NCBI RefSeq assembly: GCF_002706375.1
Contig: NZ_CP017706.1
Location: forward strand, 558,001-622,000
DNA from: Lactobacillus amylovorus DSM 20531
GTDB taxonomy: Bacteria > Bacillota > Bacilli > Lactobacillales > Lactobacillaceae
DNA length: 64,000 bases
Direction: 5' to 3'
Below are positions 45,277 through 54,747 of the stretch, piece by piece (the first letter of the stretch is position 1; every line of letters starts with the position of its first letter). Both the position numbers and the translations under genes were made by a program. Below the pieces are notes generated by a model. It saw only the letters and a program-made list of their open reading frames with translations. It had not been told where the DNA came from and did no database searches.

Positions 45277-45482
45277 TTACAACTGATGAAACTTCACCAC
45301 TTTATTCTTCAATAAAATTTTCTGAACCTCAAAGCCATATGCTGGCAATTCTTTTTTTATAGCGTAAAAAAGAATTGTCTAAGGTCACTTCCAGCCTGTT
45401 GACCAATCTCATCAAAGGAAAGCTCAAAATTCCCAGTCTCATTATCTTTGATATATTGCCATAATTTATCGTACTTACTCAT
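45277..45482 (-). pseudogene. frameshifted paralogue of the small protein at 49246-49449
   Basis: From the ATG at 45482 it reads MSKYDKLWQYIKDNETGNFE, closely matching the intact gene at 49449 (MSKYDQLWQYIKDNKTGDFE). The frame is lost at about 45380 but continues in another frame as SFLRYKKELPAYGFEV to KFHQL. It is therefore a decayed duplicate of unknown function. Confidence 0.75.
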
Positions 45483-45633
45483 TATTTATTTTTCAATCCT
45501 CAAGATGTAATCTCTTTTTATACTTCTTTTATAATTGAATTTTCTATTTTATAGATTTTTTATAATTCGTACTTTTCATTTTATATTTCTTTTATAGTAA
45601 GTTCAATTAGCTAGAATCTAAAGCAAATCTGCA

Positions 45634-45667
45634 AAAAAATAAAGCCTAGCAAACGCTAGACTTTATT
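45634..45667 (-). terminator. intrinsic terminator of the LPXTG pseudogene
   Basis: The arms AATAAAGCCTAGC and GCTAGACTTTATT pair with one mismatch across a five-base loop, with T/A-rich flanks. Confidence 0.7.
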
Positions 45668-45712
45668 CTTAATAATTATAGAGCCTTTTATTAGTTACGA
45701 TACTTAAAACTT

Positions 45713-46380
45713 CTAATCTTCCTTCTTTTTCTTCTCGCCTAATCCAAATAGACTTGCTAATGATACTGACAATAAACCTAAAATTCCAAGCTTATTATCC
45801 TTTTCACCAGTTTGTGGCAATTCTTCATCACTTGCCTTTGGCTTATTATTAGCTGTCTCATCAGCACCGTTAAATTCGGACTTAGGACCATTATTACTCA
45901 TCCATTCACCTGAGGTCCGTGATTACTCGTCCATTCACTCTTAGGTCCACGGTTATTCGACCATGTCGATGACTTAGCAGATTTCTTAGATTCTGCCTTG
46001 GCTAATCTATTGGCTAATCTACTTGAATTAGTTGTATGTTTCTTTGCCACCTTAACTTTCTTATTCTTCTTTGCCTTCTTAGTTTTCTTTACTTTATGCT
46101 CCTTCTTTGGAGTTGAATGCTTGTCTGAAACAGTTGGTTTCTTTGACTTTTCAGAAACTTCCGGCTTCTTTTCCTTTGAGTCATGATGTTCATCCGTTGG
46201 CGGAATTATCACTTTACTGTAAGTTACCGTCTTTTCAATATCACCATCTTCATGATTTACTTCTCCTGCCCTAATTTCTTGTCTTCCTAATAAATCTGCC
46301 CAAGCAACGTTTGAAGCATATGCTGTCTTGTTAACTTCCTAGTCCAGTCTGAAATCTGATCAGCAGTTTTTAAAAAACTT
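45713..46380 (-). pseudogene. remnant of an LPXTG cell-wall-anchored protein
   Basis: Reading leftward, the fragments DWTRKLT, AWADLLGRQEIRAGEV, KTVTYSKVIIPPTDEHH, a very Lys-rich spacer (KKTKKAKKNKKVKVAKK), a short repeat SNxGPKSEW, and the sorting signal ELPQTGEKDNKLGILGLL with a charged tail together form the end of a sortase substrate. At least two frameshifts separate them (about 46340 and 45915, the latter one base lost inside the repeat). The repeats before the spacer resemble mucin-binding-type proteins. The upstream bulk of the gene is missing. Confidence 0.8.
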
Positions 46381-46424
46381 ATAGCAAGAGATTAATTGAC
46401 AGAACCTTCAAAAATTTAACCAAA

Positions 46425-46925
46425 GTGAGGACAAAAAATATAAAAAAGAAAGTAGCAGTAGAACAATTAAAATTTCCTTCATACCAAGAAATTCCTGCAA
46501 TGGGATTATATTTAAAGCAAGTAGTGAACTATATAAATCAATGTTTAGCGCCCTTAGGAAATATCAAGATTACGAGTTCAATGGTCAGCAATTATGTTAA
46601 ACATGATCTAATTGCATCCCCTGAAGGCCGGCTATACAGCCGTGAGCAAATCGCCACCCTACTTTTTATCACCATTGCCAAAAACGTGATGGATCAAGAA
46701 GACCTGCGCAAGGCGATTGCCATCCAGCAAAAGACCTATTCAACCGAAGTTGCTTATAATTACTTTGCCGCTGAATTGCAGAATGTCTTATTATATGTTT
46801 TCAACAAAAAGAAAGAACTGCAAAAGATCGGTCATGATAACACCAGTCAAAAGCAAATGCTGCGCAACGTCATCATGGCCTTTGCTTATCGAGAATATTT
46901 GTACCAATTTTTCAAAGAAATTTAA
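46425..46925 (+). CDS. DUF1836 protein
   Basis: A 166-residue protein with a MerR-like helix-turn-helix appearance (KITSSMVSNYVKHDLIASPEGRLYSREQIATLLFI, about 50-84) typical of DUF1836 proteins, which are probable regulators. The start is uncertain. A GTG at 46425 opens the frame, but it lies inside AGTGAGGAC, the natural ribosome site, whose expected start eight bases later reads ATA rather than ATG. The true start may have been altered. Confidence 0.7.
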   Translation: MRTKNIKKKVAVEQLKFPSYQEIPAMGLYLKQVVNYINQCLAPLGNIKITSSMVSNYVKHDLIASPEGRLYSREQIATLLFITIAKNVMDQEDLRKAIAIQQKTYSTEVAYNYFAAELQNVLLYVFNKKKELQKIGHDNTSQKQMLRNVIMAFAYREYLYQFFKEI

Positions 46926-46953
46926 AAGACTCAGCTTATGCTGGGCCTTTTAC
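46925..46953 (+). terminator. probable terminator after DUF1836 gene
   Basis: The arms AAAGACTCAGC and GCTGGGCCTTT (with G-U pairs) enclose a short loop and are followed by a T-rich run. Confidence 0.55.
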
Positions 46954-47049
46954 TTTATGCTTTCTATATTAATCAAAATTACCATGATTTAGCTTAATGT
47001 ATTGATCAATTTTTCGAAGATTTTAATTATTAAATAAAGCAAAATAAAA

Positions 47050-47072
47050 AAGTTCAGCTTTCACTGAACTTA
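47050..47072. terminator. hairpin terminator between relic genes
   Basis: The arms AAGTTCAG/CTGAACTT lie close to A and T runs, at the end of the small minus-strand remnant. Confidence 0.55.
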
Positions 47073-47076
47073 CAAA

Positions 47077-47215
47077 TCATAAACTATCCATCCATTGATC
47101 TAAATCTTTTAAACTACCAATTTTAGTAATGGTATGATTTTCTACCTCTTTTTTGCCTTGTAATGCTTCCACAGTATCTAAAAATTTTAAACTTTTATCA
47201 TTTTTTAAAAGTCAT
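47077..47215 (-). pseudogene. 3' fragment of an unidentified gene
   Basis: An open minus-strand stretch of about 45 codons without a start reads LDTVEALQGKKEVENHTI ... DLDQWMDSL and ends in TGA. It lies next to the broken transporter and looks like a truncated gene end. Family not recognised. Confidence 0.35.
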
Positions 47216-47230
47216 AAATTTAACCTTTTA

Positions 47231-48604
47231 CTATTTACTTTTCTTCTTCGGTACAAATACTAGTGCAAGGACTAAATTAACAATTATCAGCACAAGCAGC
47301 ACCATAAACGTCCACTTAGAACCTATTGCCGTGCCATTACCTACATGATTATTTTGTGCAATCGCAATCAAAGTCCCAGCTAATGCAGTTCCGAGTGCTC
47401 CAGAAAATTGCTGCAAAGTATTGAAGATCGCGTTGCCTTGGGCATGGTTGGCTTTGCTCAAAGTAATCAATCCACTGGTCATCAGACTGCCAAAACACAT
47501 CCCATAACCGCCATAATAAAGAACATACAATAATACAATGGCAATACTGCTGAGTGGTGCTAATATATTCATCAAAATCAAACTAGTTAGACTGGCAATT
47601 ACGCCAATAATGATCGGCAAACGCGCACCTTTTTTATCGAGCAGCTTTCCTGCTAAGGCTGCCATCAAGGCATTTATCACCACACCTGGAAATGTAATCC
47701 AACCAGCCAGAGAAACGGATCCATGATTAACGGCTTGCACATAGATTGGAAAGATGAAGCCTAAGGCCAAAGTCGCAATTTTAGCAAAACAATAGGCAAT
47801 TAGTTGCATGCTAAAACGCAAATTTTTAAATAATTGAGGACTAATCAAGGCTTCCTTATCGGACCAAGATATTTTAGCCAAATTAATAAGCTGATGATTC
47901 CTAAAACTAAAAAGCCTAAAACTGGAACTGACAGGAATGAATATTTGGCAATTCGAGTAAAGCTTAGCATTAAGCAAACTAAAGCAACAGCAAAAGACAG
48001 CCACTGACCGTACTTGATCTTCACCTTCTGCAAAGGATTGATCTGGCGAATTGAATAGATTCCTGTTAGTAAACTAATTACTATCAGAAACAGTGAAATG
48101 ATAAAAATCCAGCGCCAATTAAGCGCATCAGTCACGACACCACCAAACACCGGACCAAAGGCTACGGCACAAGCGGTAATCATCGTTCCAATCCCCATCA
48201 TGAAGCCGAGTTTTTCTTTTGGTACTTCTGCCGGAATAATGTTATACATTAGCGGCAAGCCTATACCTACCAATTCCTTGCAAGGCTCGACCTACTAACA
48301 AAAGATCAAACCATGGAGTAACGATATCAATCAGTAAGCCCAATATAAATAATGAAACTCCTAGAATAAATATTTTTTTGGTAGGAATTCTCAACCTGAT
48401 CTGTGAACTAATTGGCACAATCGTTGCAATCACTAGCAACACCAGGGTATTAACCCATTGAACTTGATCGGTAGTAATTGCAAAGTCTCTAGTCAAGATT
48501 GGAAAAGTAACTGTCGTTGCCGTTTCATCAAGGATTCCCAAAAATGAGAGCATCCCTGCCGATAAAATCGCCATCACCAAACGTGGCGTAACTTTTTTAG
48601 TCAT
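47231..48604 (-). pseudogene. MFS multidrug-type transporter with two frameshifts
   Basis: Three overlapping frames together make one major-facilitator protein of the 14-segment DHA2 type. The first is 120 codons from 48604 (SFLGILDETATTVTFPILTR). The second begins near 48273 (GIGLPLMYNIIPAEVPKEKLG). The third is from about 47880 to 47231 (RFSMQLIAYCFAKIATLALGF). Breaks fall at about 48255 and 47870. Only 8 bases separate it from the GyrI-like pseudogene, with which it formed an operon. Confidence 0.85.
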
Positions 48605-49236
48605 TTTTTATCTTCTTTTCTTTAACTGGCAAGCGAATAATCGTTTTTAAATTTTCTAACTTTGTACGTTGAGGATTTGATAAATAGATTTCATGATGAC
48701 GACGCTGATCTGAAAAGTCTAATCCCAAATCATTTTTAGCAATGAATTGATGCATCTTAGCGATAGTAGCAGGCTCATCATCATAACTACCATGATGCAT
48801 AATTTGTACGCATTTTCCTTCTGTCAAAGTAATTAACTTGACTGACGAAAAATCCAAGCCTTTTTTAATTGCAGCTTCTTTTTTAGCCCAAGCCAAAACT
48901 TCATCTGTCACAAACTCAGGCATTCGAATACAGGAAATAAAATTGAATCTTTCTTTATGAGCATAATCAATGCCTTTAACGCCATCTTGCCACCAAAATC
49001 CTTCAAGCGGTGGAACCACGAAGTCAAAATAATCTTTAATCTGATGTGAGCCCTTTTTACTCATTTTAATTGTATAGGCTAAACTATACAAGATCATGCT
49101 TGTATTCTCCGCCCTCTTGATTTGGATCGCCCTGACCTTGAACAGCAATATATTGCATCTGTGGAACATCAATTAATTCAGGCTTTTTGCCTGGACGATA
49201 AAACTGCTTTTCTTCTTTTTTAAAATCGTATGCCAT
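48597..49236 (-). pseudogene. GyrI-like domain protein, frameshifted
   Basis: An ATG at 49236 opens MAYDFKKEEKQFYRPGKKP and VPQMQYIAVQGQGDPN, the normal start of this family of GyrI-like small-molecule-binding proteins. The frame shifts at about 49100 and continues as MILYSLAYTIKMSKKG through FFDFVVPPLEGFWW to the stop at 48597. The family occurs as companion of multidrug transporters, which matches the broken MFS gene beside it. Confidence 0.8.
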
Positions 49237-49245
49237 GTCCTGCCT

Positions 49246-49449
49246 CTATAATTGATGAAACTTAACTGTCTTGTTCTTGAGTGAAATCTTTTTTACCTCA
49301 AAACCATAGTCAGGCAGTTCTTTCTTATAATGCAAAAATGAATGGTCGATTGGCGGTCCTGCTGCTTTTTCGATTTCATCAAATGAAAGCTCAAAATCGC
49401 CAGTTTTGTTGTCTTTAATATATTGCCACAATTGATCGTATTTACTCAT
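49246..49449 (-). CDS. uncharacterised small protein (intact paralogue)
   Basis: A 67-residue protein (MSKYDQLWQYIKDNKTGDFE ... KISLKNKTVKFHQL). The ATG at 49449 is chosen because the frameshifted duplicate at 45277-45482 begins at the same place; an extended start upstream has no support. It looks like a small DNA- or protein-binding fold with a final beta hairpin, but I do not recognise it with certainty. Confidence 0.65.
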   Translation of the reverse strand: MSKYDQLWQYIKDNKTGDFELSFDEIEKAAGPPIDHSFLHYKKELPDYGFEVKKISLKNKTVKFHQL

Positions 49450-49507
49450 ATCTATGTTGCTACACTTTCTAATACTTTCATTAAGATACATCTAATTCTA
49501 TACTTCT

Positions 49508-50014
49508 TTGATGGTCGGCTCAATTTATACAAATTTATGCATGAAAAAATCCTATTCAGAAATTACAGTAACTAAGGAAGTCGTGCTAGGTATACTCCAA
49601 AAAGGTGACATTGAAGGACAACAACATTTATTCAAACAAAGCGAAAATGAAAACTTTGTTGAAGCTGTGGAGGACACCTGGGTTTGCTCAATTAACCGCG
49701 CAGATTTTCAAAAACTTTTGCAGAAAACACCAGATTTGTCATTGAAGCTTTTAAATAATTTCGGTAAAAAGTTAGTCGCAATTGAACATAATTCGGTGCT
49801 TAGAAACACCTTGGATGCCAAAGAACGGATATTAGCTTACTTGAATGACCTTGCCAATGAGCAAGGCAAAAATGAAGTAAAATTAGAACTAAAGAAAAAG
49901 GACTTAGCCAGTTATTTAGGAATTACGCCGAAGACATTCAGTCGTAAGTTAAAAGAACTAGAAAAAGATGGCAAAATTGAAGTTCATGGTCGCTGGATTA
50001 ATGTGAAAAGATAA
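49508..50014 (+). pseudogene. N-terminally truncated Crp/Fnr-family regulator
   Basis: The frame covers the second half of a cyclic-nucleotide-binding-like domain (VVLGILQKGDIEGQQHLF), the long dimer helix, and a complete winged helix at the end (KKDLASYLGITPKTFSRKLKELEKDGKIEV). Normal Fnr-type proteins are about 220 residues with an N-terminal beta roll; here only 168 codons are open. The first codons (MMVGSIYTNLCMKKSYSE) are unlike the family. It is probably a truncated relic, though a short functional DNA-binding product is possible. Confidence 0.65.
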
Positions 50015-50021
50015 ATTATGC

Positions 50022-50056
50022 AAAAAATAAAGCCCAGCAAAAGCTGAGCTTTATTT
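50022..50056. terminator. bidirectional terminator between Fnr-like gene and fba
   Basis: The arms AAAGCCCAGC/GCTGAGCTTT are flanked by A and T runs, between two converging genes. Confidence 0.8.
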
Positions 50057-50074
50057 TAATTAATAATCAAATGA

Positions 50075-50992
50075 TTATTCTTCGTTTAATGATGAACGGT
50101 CGAATGATGCATCCTTAAGTTCGTCATCAATAGTCTTGGTACCTAACCAGCCAATCATTTCCTTCATAGCGTCGGTAATAGCTTCAGTACCTGGCAATAA
50201 CAACTTACGTGGGTCGTAACCCTTGTTGCCCTTGTCTAAGTCCTTGCCAGCTTCGATGTATTCACGAGTAGCCTTTTGGAATGCTAATTGGAATTCAGTG
50301 TTGATGTTAACCTTAGCGATACCAAGTGAAATAGCCTTCTTAACTTGATCTTCAGGAATACCTGAACCACCGTGCAATACAAGTGGTTCTTCTGGAACTG
50401 CTTCAGCAATTTCCTTAAGACGGTCGAAGTTCAAGCCTTTCCAGCCTTCTGGGTATACACCGTGGATGTTACCAATACCACAAGCAAGCTTGTCAACACC
50501 AGCAGCAACGAAAGCCTTAGCGTCTTCAACTGATGCTAATTCACCGCCGTCAGCACCTTGGTTTTCACCAATCTTACCAATTTCAGCTTCAACTGAAATA
50601 CCACGTTCGTGAGCTAACTTGATGATTTCCTTAGTCTTAGCTAAGTTTTCTTCAGTATCAAGCTTGTGACCATCAAACATAACTGATGAGTAACCAAGTG
50701 CGATACATTCCTTAGCTGATTCAAAGTCACCGTGGTCCAAGTTCAAAATAACTGGAACTGAGATGTTCATTGAATCCATTTGGTCAGCTACCATGTCCTT
50801 AACGAACTTGTAACCACCCATGTACTTAGCAGCACCAGTTGATACTTGGATCAACAATGGAGTTCTAGTTTCTTCTGCAGCACGTAATTCTGCACGAGTC
50901 CATTCCAAGTTGTTAGTGTTGTAAGCACCTACAGCGTAATGGTTCTTACGAGCATCCTTAAAGATTTGATTACCGTTGTCAAAATAAGCCAT
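50075..50992 (-). CDS. fba: class II fructose-bisphosphate aldolase
   Basis: This glycolytic enzyme splits fructose-1,6-bisphosphate into two triose phosphates. The 305 residues show the zinc-binding and catalytic motifs NLDHGDFESAKECI (His), VEAEIGKIGENQGADGG, GIGNIHGVYPEG (His), LVLHGGSGIP (His) and KVNINTEFQ. AGGAGG precedes the ATG by seven bases. A strong promoter and a possible CcpA site lie upstream, as expected for a highly expressed glycolysis gene. Confidence 0.96.
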   Translation of the reverse strand: MAYFDNGNQIFKDARKNHYAVGAYNTNNLEWTRAELRAAEETRTPLLIQVSTGAAKYMGGYKFVKDMVADQMDSMNISVPVILNLDHGDFESAKECIALGYSSVMFDGHKLDTEENLAKTKEIIKLAHERGISVEAEIGKIGENQGADGGELASVEDAKAFVAAGVDKLACGIGNIHGVYPEGWKGLNFDRLKEIAEAVPEEPLVLHGGSGIPEDQVKKAISLGIAKVNINTEFQLAFQKATREYIEAGKDLDKGNKGYDPRKLLLPGTEAITDAMKEMIGWLGTKTIDDELKDASFDRSSLNEE

Positions 50993-51013
50993 AAAAAAAT
51001 ACCTCCTAAATAT

Positions 51014-51080
51014 CTTACATGCATATTGTACCCTAATAATTCTATTATGAACAATTTTTCACAAAATGTAAGCGCTATTT
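51014..51080 (-). promoter_or_regulatory. fba promoter with possible CcpA (cre) site
   Basis: Leftward, TTGTTC and TACAAT (18-base spacer) resemble -35 and -10 boxes. Just upstream, minus-strand TAGCGCTTACATTT (51066-51079) resembles half of the cre consensus TGTAAGCGCTTACA. Carbon catabolite control of fba is plausible but only inferred. Confidence 0.4.
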
Positions 51081-51101
51081 TTTAAATTTTCACGATTTTG
51101 C

Positions 51102-52787
51102 TTACATTTCCTTAGGAGCATTTACGCCTAAAAGTCTGAGTGATTCAGTCAAGACGATTGATGTAGCTTGAACTAAGGCAAGACGAGCACCAATTTTATC
51201 GTTCTTAGTTAAAATCTTCACGTTTGCATAGTACTTGTTAAATTTCTTAGCTAAATCAAGAGAATATTTAGCAATTACTGATGGTTCAAACTTTTCACTA
51301 GCTCTAGCCACAATTCTTGGGAAGTCTGCTAAATCCTTAGCTACGGCAAATGCCCAATCATCATCAAGAGCTAAATCAGTGTCACTTGGCTTTTCGCCCA
51401 TCGCGGCAGCTTTACGCAATACACTTTGAGCACGAGCATTGGTGTATTGAACGTAAGGACCAGTATCGCCTTCGAAACGAACGACTTCTTCCAAGTTAAA
51501 GTCGAAGTTATCAAGACGATCATTCTTCAAGTCGTGGAAAACAACGGCACCTACACCAACATCATGAGCTACTTGGTCTTGGTTAGCCAAATCTGGGTTT
51601 TTTTCTTGAATTTGCTTCTTAGCAAGAGAAACTGCATCCTTCAATACTTGATCAAGGAAGACAACGTTACCCTTTCTAGTTGATAATTTCTTACCGCCTT
51701 GAGTAATCAAACCAAATGGAACGTGGTGGATTTCGTCTGCCCAGTCGTAACCCATCTTCTTAAGCACAGTCTTAAGTTCAACAAAGTGTTGCGCTTGTTC
51801 GTTACCAACAACGTAAAGCATCTTAACGAAGTTGTATTCCTTCATTCTCCATTCAGCAGCAGCTAAATCACGAGTTAAGTAAATTGAAGTACCATCTGAC
51901 TTAACGATAATTGCTGGGTTTTCGTCAGGTCCCATGTCAACAACTTGTGCACCTTGAGATTCGTGTAAAAGACCTTTTTCCTTCAATTCATCAATAACTG
52001 GTTGCATCTTGTCGTTAAAGAATGCTTCACCATTGTATGAATCAAAAGTTACGCCCAATTCGTTGTAAATGCGCTTGAAGTCTTCAAGAGAAACTTCACG
52101 GAACCATTTCCACAATTTAACTGCTTCTGGATCACCGTCTTCAAGTTTCTTGAACCATTCACGACCTTCATCATCGAGTTCAGGATTATTTTCAGCTTCT
52201 TTGTGGAAACGAACGTAGTAATGGAAAAGACTCATAATTGGGTCTTTCTTAACGTCTTCTTCGTTACCCCAGTGCTTGTAAGCAGCAATTAACTTACCAA
52301 ATTGAGTACCGTAGTCACCAAGGTAGTTAATCTTGATTGGAGTATAACCTACTTTTTCCATCGTCTTGGCAATTGAGTTACCAATTACAGTAGAACGAAG
52401 GTGCCCCATTGACATTGGCTTAGCAATGTTAGGAGATGACATATCAATTGGAACATTGCCTTCACCTAACTTTTGATCACCGTAGTGTTCCTTTTCAGCT
52501 AAAACATCCTTCAAAGTTGATGAAACAAGCTTTTCATGGTCAATGGCAAAGTTAACGTAAGGACCAACAGCTTGGATGCTGGCAAAGTCATCACTGCTTA
52601 AGTTTTCAGCAATATCCTTGGCAATAATTGCAGGATTCTTGTGCATAGTCTTAGCCAAAATAAATGCTGGAAAAGCATAGTCACCCATCTTAGCATTCTT
52701 TGGACGTTCAATTAATGCAGCAATTTTTTCTTTAGGCAAATCAACTTGGCTTGAAACTAAATCAACTACTTCGTTTTTAAAGTCCAT
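51102..52787 (-). CDS. argS: arginyl-tRNA synthetase
   Basis: Charges tRNA-Arg. The 561 residues are of normal length. The class I HIGH equivalent is SSPNIAKPMSMGHLRSTVIG (about residues 119-138). The KMSKS region is replaced by LSTRKGNVVFL, as in many Gram-positive ArgRS, and the DALR anticodon domain is at the end (YSLDLAKKFNKYYANVK ... LLGVNAPKEM). A T-box leader controls it. Confidence 0.95.
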   Translation of the reverse strand: MDFKNEVVDLVSSQVDLPKEKIAALIERPKNAKMGDYAFPAFILAKTMHKNPAIIAKDIAENLSSDDFASIQAVGPYVNFAIDHEKLVSSTLKDVLAEKEHYGDQKLGEGNVPIDMSSPNIAKPMSMGHLRSTVIGNSIAKTMEKVGYTPIKINYLGDYGTQFGKLIAAYKHWGNEEDVKKDPIMSLFHYYVRFHKEAENNPELDDEGREWFKKLEDGDPEAVKLWKWFREVSLEDFKRIYNELGVTFDSYNGEAFFNDKMQPVIDELKEKGLLHESQGAQVVDMGPDENPAIIVKSDGTSIYLTRDLAAAEWRMKEYNFVKMLYVVGNEQAQHFVELKTVLKKMGYDWADEIHHVPFGLITQGGKKLSTRKGNVVFLDQVLKDAVSLAKKQIQEKNPDLANQDQVAHDVGVGAVVFHDLKNDRLDNFDFNLEEVVRFEGDTGPYVQYTNARAQSVLRKAAAMGEKPSDTDLALDDDWAFAVAKDLADFPRIVARASEKFEPSVIAKYSLDLAKKFNKYYANVKILTKNDKIGARLALVQATSIVLTESLRLLGVNAPKEM

Positions 52788-52796
52788 TTTCTTCCT

Positions 52797-53008
52797 CTTT
52801 TCAAATAAAAAAGCCTCTTTCTATTATCTAGAAAGAGACGAGTTACTAACCCGCGGTACCACTCAAATTGATACAAAGTATCCGCTTATTTAAATCATTA
52901 TTTTAATCAGTTAAACACGCCTTCATTATTCTCTGATATCCAACTTCCACCAACTTGGACTCGCTAAAACAGAAAAATAACTACTACTTTTAACCTACTA
53001 GCAAAGAT
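52797..53008 (-). promoter_or_regulatory. T-box riboswitch upstream of argS
   Basis: Leftward from about 53008 the leader shows a stem I with AGCGAGTCCAAGTTGGTGGA (52948-52967), the antiterminator core GTGGTACCGCGGG (plus strand 52850-52862), and a terminator whose arms are at 52812-52840, followed by seven T residues. Uncharged tRNA-Arg would pair with the T-box sequence and prevent termination. The specifier codon should be Arg; AGA near 52935-52939 and CGT near 52915-52919 are candidates, and I cannot decide between them without folding. Confidence 0.88.
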
Positions 53009-53049
53009 GATTATAACAGGAATGATAAAGGCGTGCCACAAATTTTAAC

Positions 53050-53082
53050 GAAAAAAGCAGATATGACCATTTGCATATCTGT
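53050..53082 (-). terminator. intrinsic terminator of the L,D-transpeptidase gene
   Basis: The arms CAGATATG/CATATCTG with an eight-base loop run leftward into six T residues. Confidence 0.8.
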
Positions 53083-53090
53083 CTAATTTT

Positions 53091-53765
53091 TTAATGATTC
53101 TTGATGACTACTTTAGTACCATTAGGAATATTATCCATAATCCACTTAGAGTCAGGAACACTTAAACGAATACAGCCGTGAGAGCCTTGCGTTCTACCTA
53201 ATTTAGCAGCTTCCTTTAAATTGTAGCTGCCATCACCTTTAGTAGGTACAGAGTGGAATAAGTAAACATTATCAGGACTCCAGCTTGTCCAGTTGTTAGC
53301 CCCTTCTCCTAAATTATAATTGAAGAAACTATCGCCGCGTCCGCCTTGAATACTGTAAGTACCCGTTGGCGTAAGAGATTTACCCTTCTTGAAAATACCG
53401 CCAGTAGAAAGCATGGTGTAAATTACCTTGCCTTTTCTTAACAAGTAAGTACGATTGCCTTCAAGTGAGACACGTAAAGTTAAATCTTTTTCTGTTGGAC
53501 TAATCTTAGGATGTTTCTTAGTCTCACTCTTTTGACGCCAAGTGCCTTCTTTTCTTAAATCCTTAGGATCTTTATATGGACGAAAAATTTCTGTATTTTG
53601 TTTAGCCTTTTTCTTAGCTTTTTTCTTTGGTTTAGTCGTCTTACTTTGAATGGTAGCTGCTTCTTGAGAGATATCAGACTTTGGTGCGCAACCGTTAGCT
53701 AAACCGATAATTGCTCCAAAAGCCAATACGATGCTGGCCACTCCAATAATAATGTTTTTCTTCAT
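53091..53765 (-). CDS. L,D-transpeptidase (YkuD family)
   Basis: A 224-residue exported enzyme. The N-terminal hydrophobic segment (IIIGVASIVLAFGAIIGLA) acts as a signal or anchor; a Cys at about 26 follows it (ANGCAP) but the lipobox is not canonical. A basic linker (KPKKKAKKKAKQ) leads to the YkuD domain with the catalytic HSVPTKGDGS ... TQGSHGCIRLSVPD (His and Cys). It forms or alters peptidoglycan cross-links outside the membrane. Confidence 0.88.
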   Translation of the reverse strand: MKKNIIIGVASIVLAFGAIIGLANGCAPKSDISQEAATIQSKTTKPKKKAKKKAKQNTEIFRPYKDPKDLRKEGTWRQKSETKKHPKISPTEKDLTLRVSLEGNRTYLLRKGKVIYTMLSTGGIFKKGKSLTPTGTYSIQGGRGDSFFNYNLGEGANNWTSWSPDNVYLFHSVPTKGDGSYNLKEAAKLGRTQGSHGCIRLSVPDSKWIMDNIPNGTKVVIKNH

Positions 53766-53897
53766 AAACGTGTTAATCTTCTTTTTTAAAAATAATCTTA
53801 ACTATTATAATTAATGCTTCGCGCATATTAAAGCGTTACGCTAAAAAACATCCCTGAATCGGGATGCTATTTTACTATACTTAAAATTTTAACATGT

Positions 53898-54746
53898 TTA
53901 CGATAATTCTGAATACTTTTTCATTAATTTAGGCAATACTTTAGAAACCTCAGTTGGTTTAACAACGTAGTTATCCTTATTAATTAAATCGCCAGCTAGA
54001 GAATGAATGTAAACAGCTGCCAGAACAGTGTCGACGCTTGGACCAAATTGAGCTACAAAGCCGCCGATAATACCGGCAAGCGTATCGCCCATGCCGCCAG
54101 TTGCCATACCTGGATTGCCCAAAGGGTTAACGAAAACTTGACCTTTGCCATCATAGATATGGGTATGATTTGATTTTAAAACCAACATCGCATTACTATC
54201 TGGAATTAGTTGGTTCAAAGCATCAATATTGGCACTATCTGTTTGAAATGGAATTCTAATTTGACTCAGTCTCTGCCATTCCATTTGGTGGGGCGTAAGA
54301 ATTAAATGACCTGCATTCGTTGGTAAAAGCGATTTATCTTGACTAATCAAGTCAAGCGCACTGGCATCTAGGACTACCGTTTGTTTTTCTGAAGTACATC
54401 TTCTCAGAATAACCATAATTTGCTTGGCTAAATCGGACATGCCAAGCCCAGGTCCACAAACCACGACGTCCATATTTTTAATCAAATTAGCCAGCTTGGC
54501 ATCCCGCCAATCGATAAACATTGCTTCAGGCAAACGTGCATGAAGCGCAGTTAAATTGACCGGATGGGTTGCGACAGCGGTAAGTCCTGCACCACTATTG
54601 ACCGCTCCTGAAGTCGACATAATAATGGCGCCACCATAGTTTTCGCCACCGCCAATTAAAAGGATTCGACCATAATCGCCCTTATGCGTATCACTTGATC
54701 TCTTCGTAATAACCTTTTTTAATATCGCTTCAGTAATTTCTGTCAT
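53898..54746 (-). CDS. nnrD: ADP-dependent NAD(P)H-hydrate dehydratase
   Basis: Repairs hydrated NADH/NADPH. The 282 residues show the carbohydrate-kinase-like motifs RILLIGGGENYGGAIIMS, VVCGPGLGMS, LTPHQMEWQRLS and NPGMATGGMGDTLAGIIGGF (the GxGD signature). No fused epimerase domain is present, which is usual in lactobacilli. It starts one base after the end of dacA's reading frame, so the two genes are probably co-transcribed. Confidence 0.93.
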   Translation of the reverse strand: MTEITEAILKKVITKRSSDTHKGDYGRILLIGGGENYGGAIIMSTSGAVNSGAGLTAVATHPVNLTALHARLPEAMFIDWRDAKLANLIKNMDVVVCGPGLGMSDLAKQIMVILRRCTSEKQTVVLDASALDLISQDKSLLPTNAGHLILTPHQMEWQRLSQIRIPFQTDSANIDALNQLIPDSNAMLVLKSNHTHIYDGKGQVFVNPLGNPGMATGGMGDTLAGIIGGFVAQFGPSVDTVLAAVYIHSLAGDLINKDNYVVKPTEVSKVLPKLMKKYSELS

Positions 54747-54747
54747 T

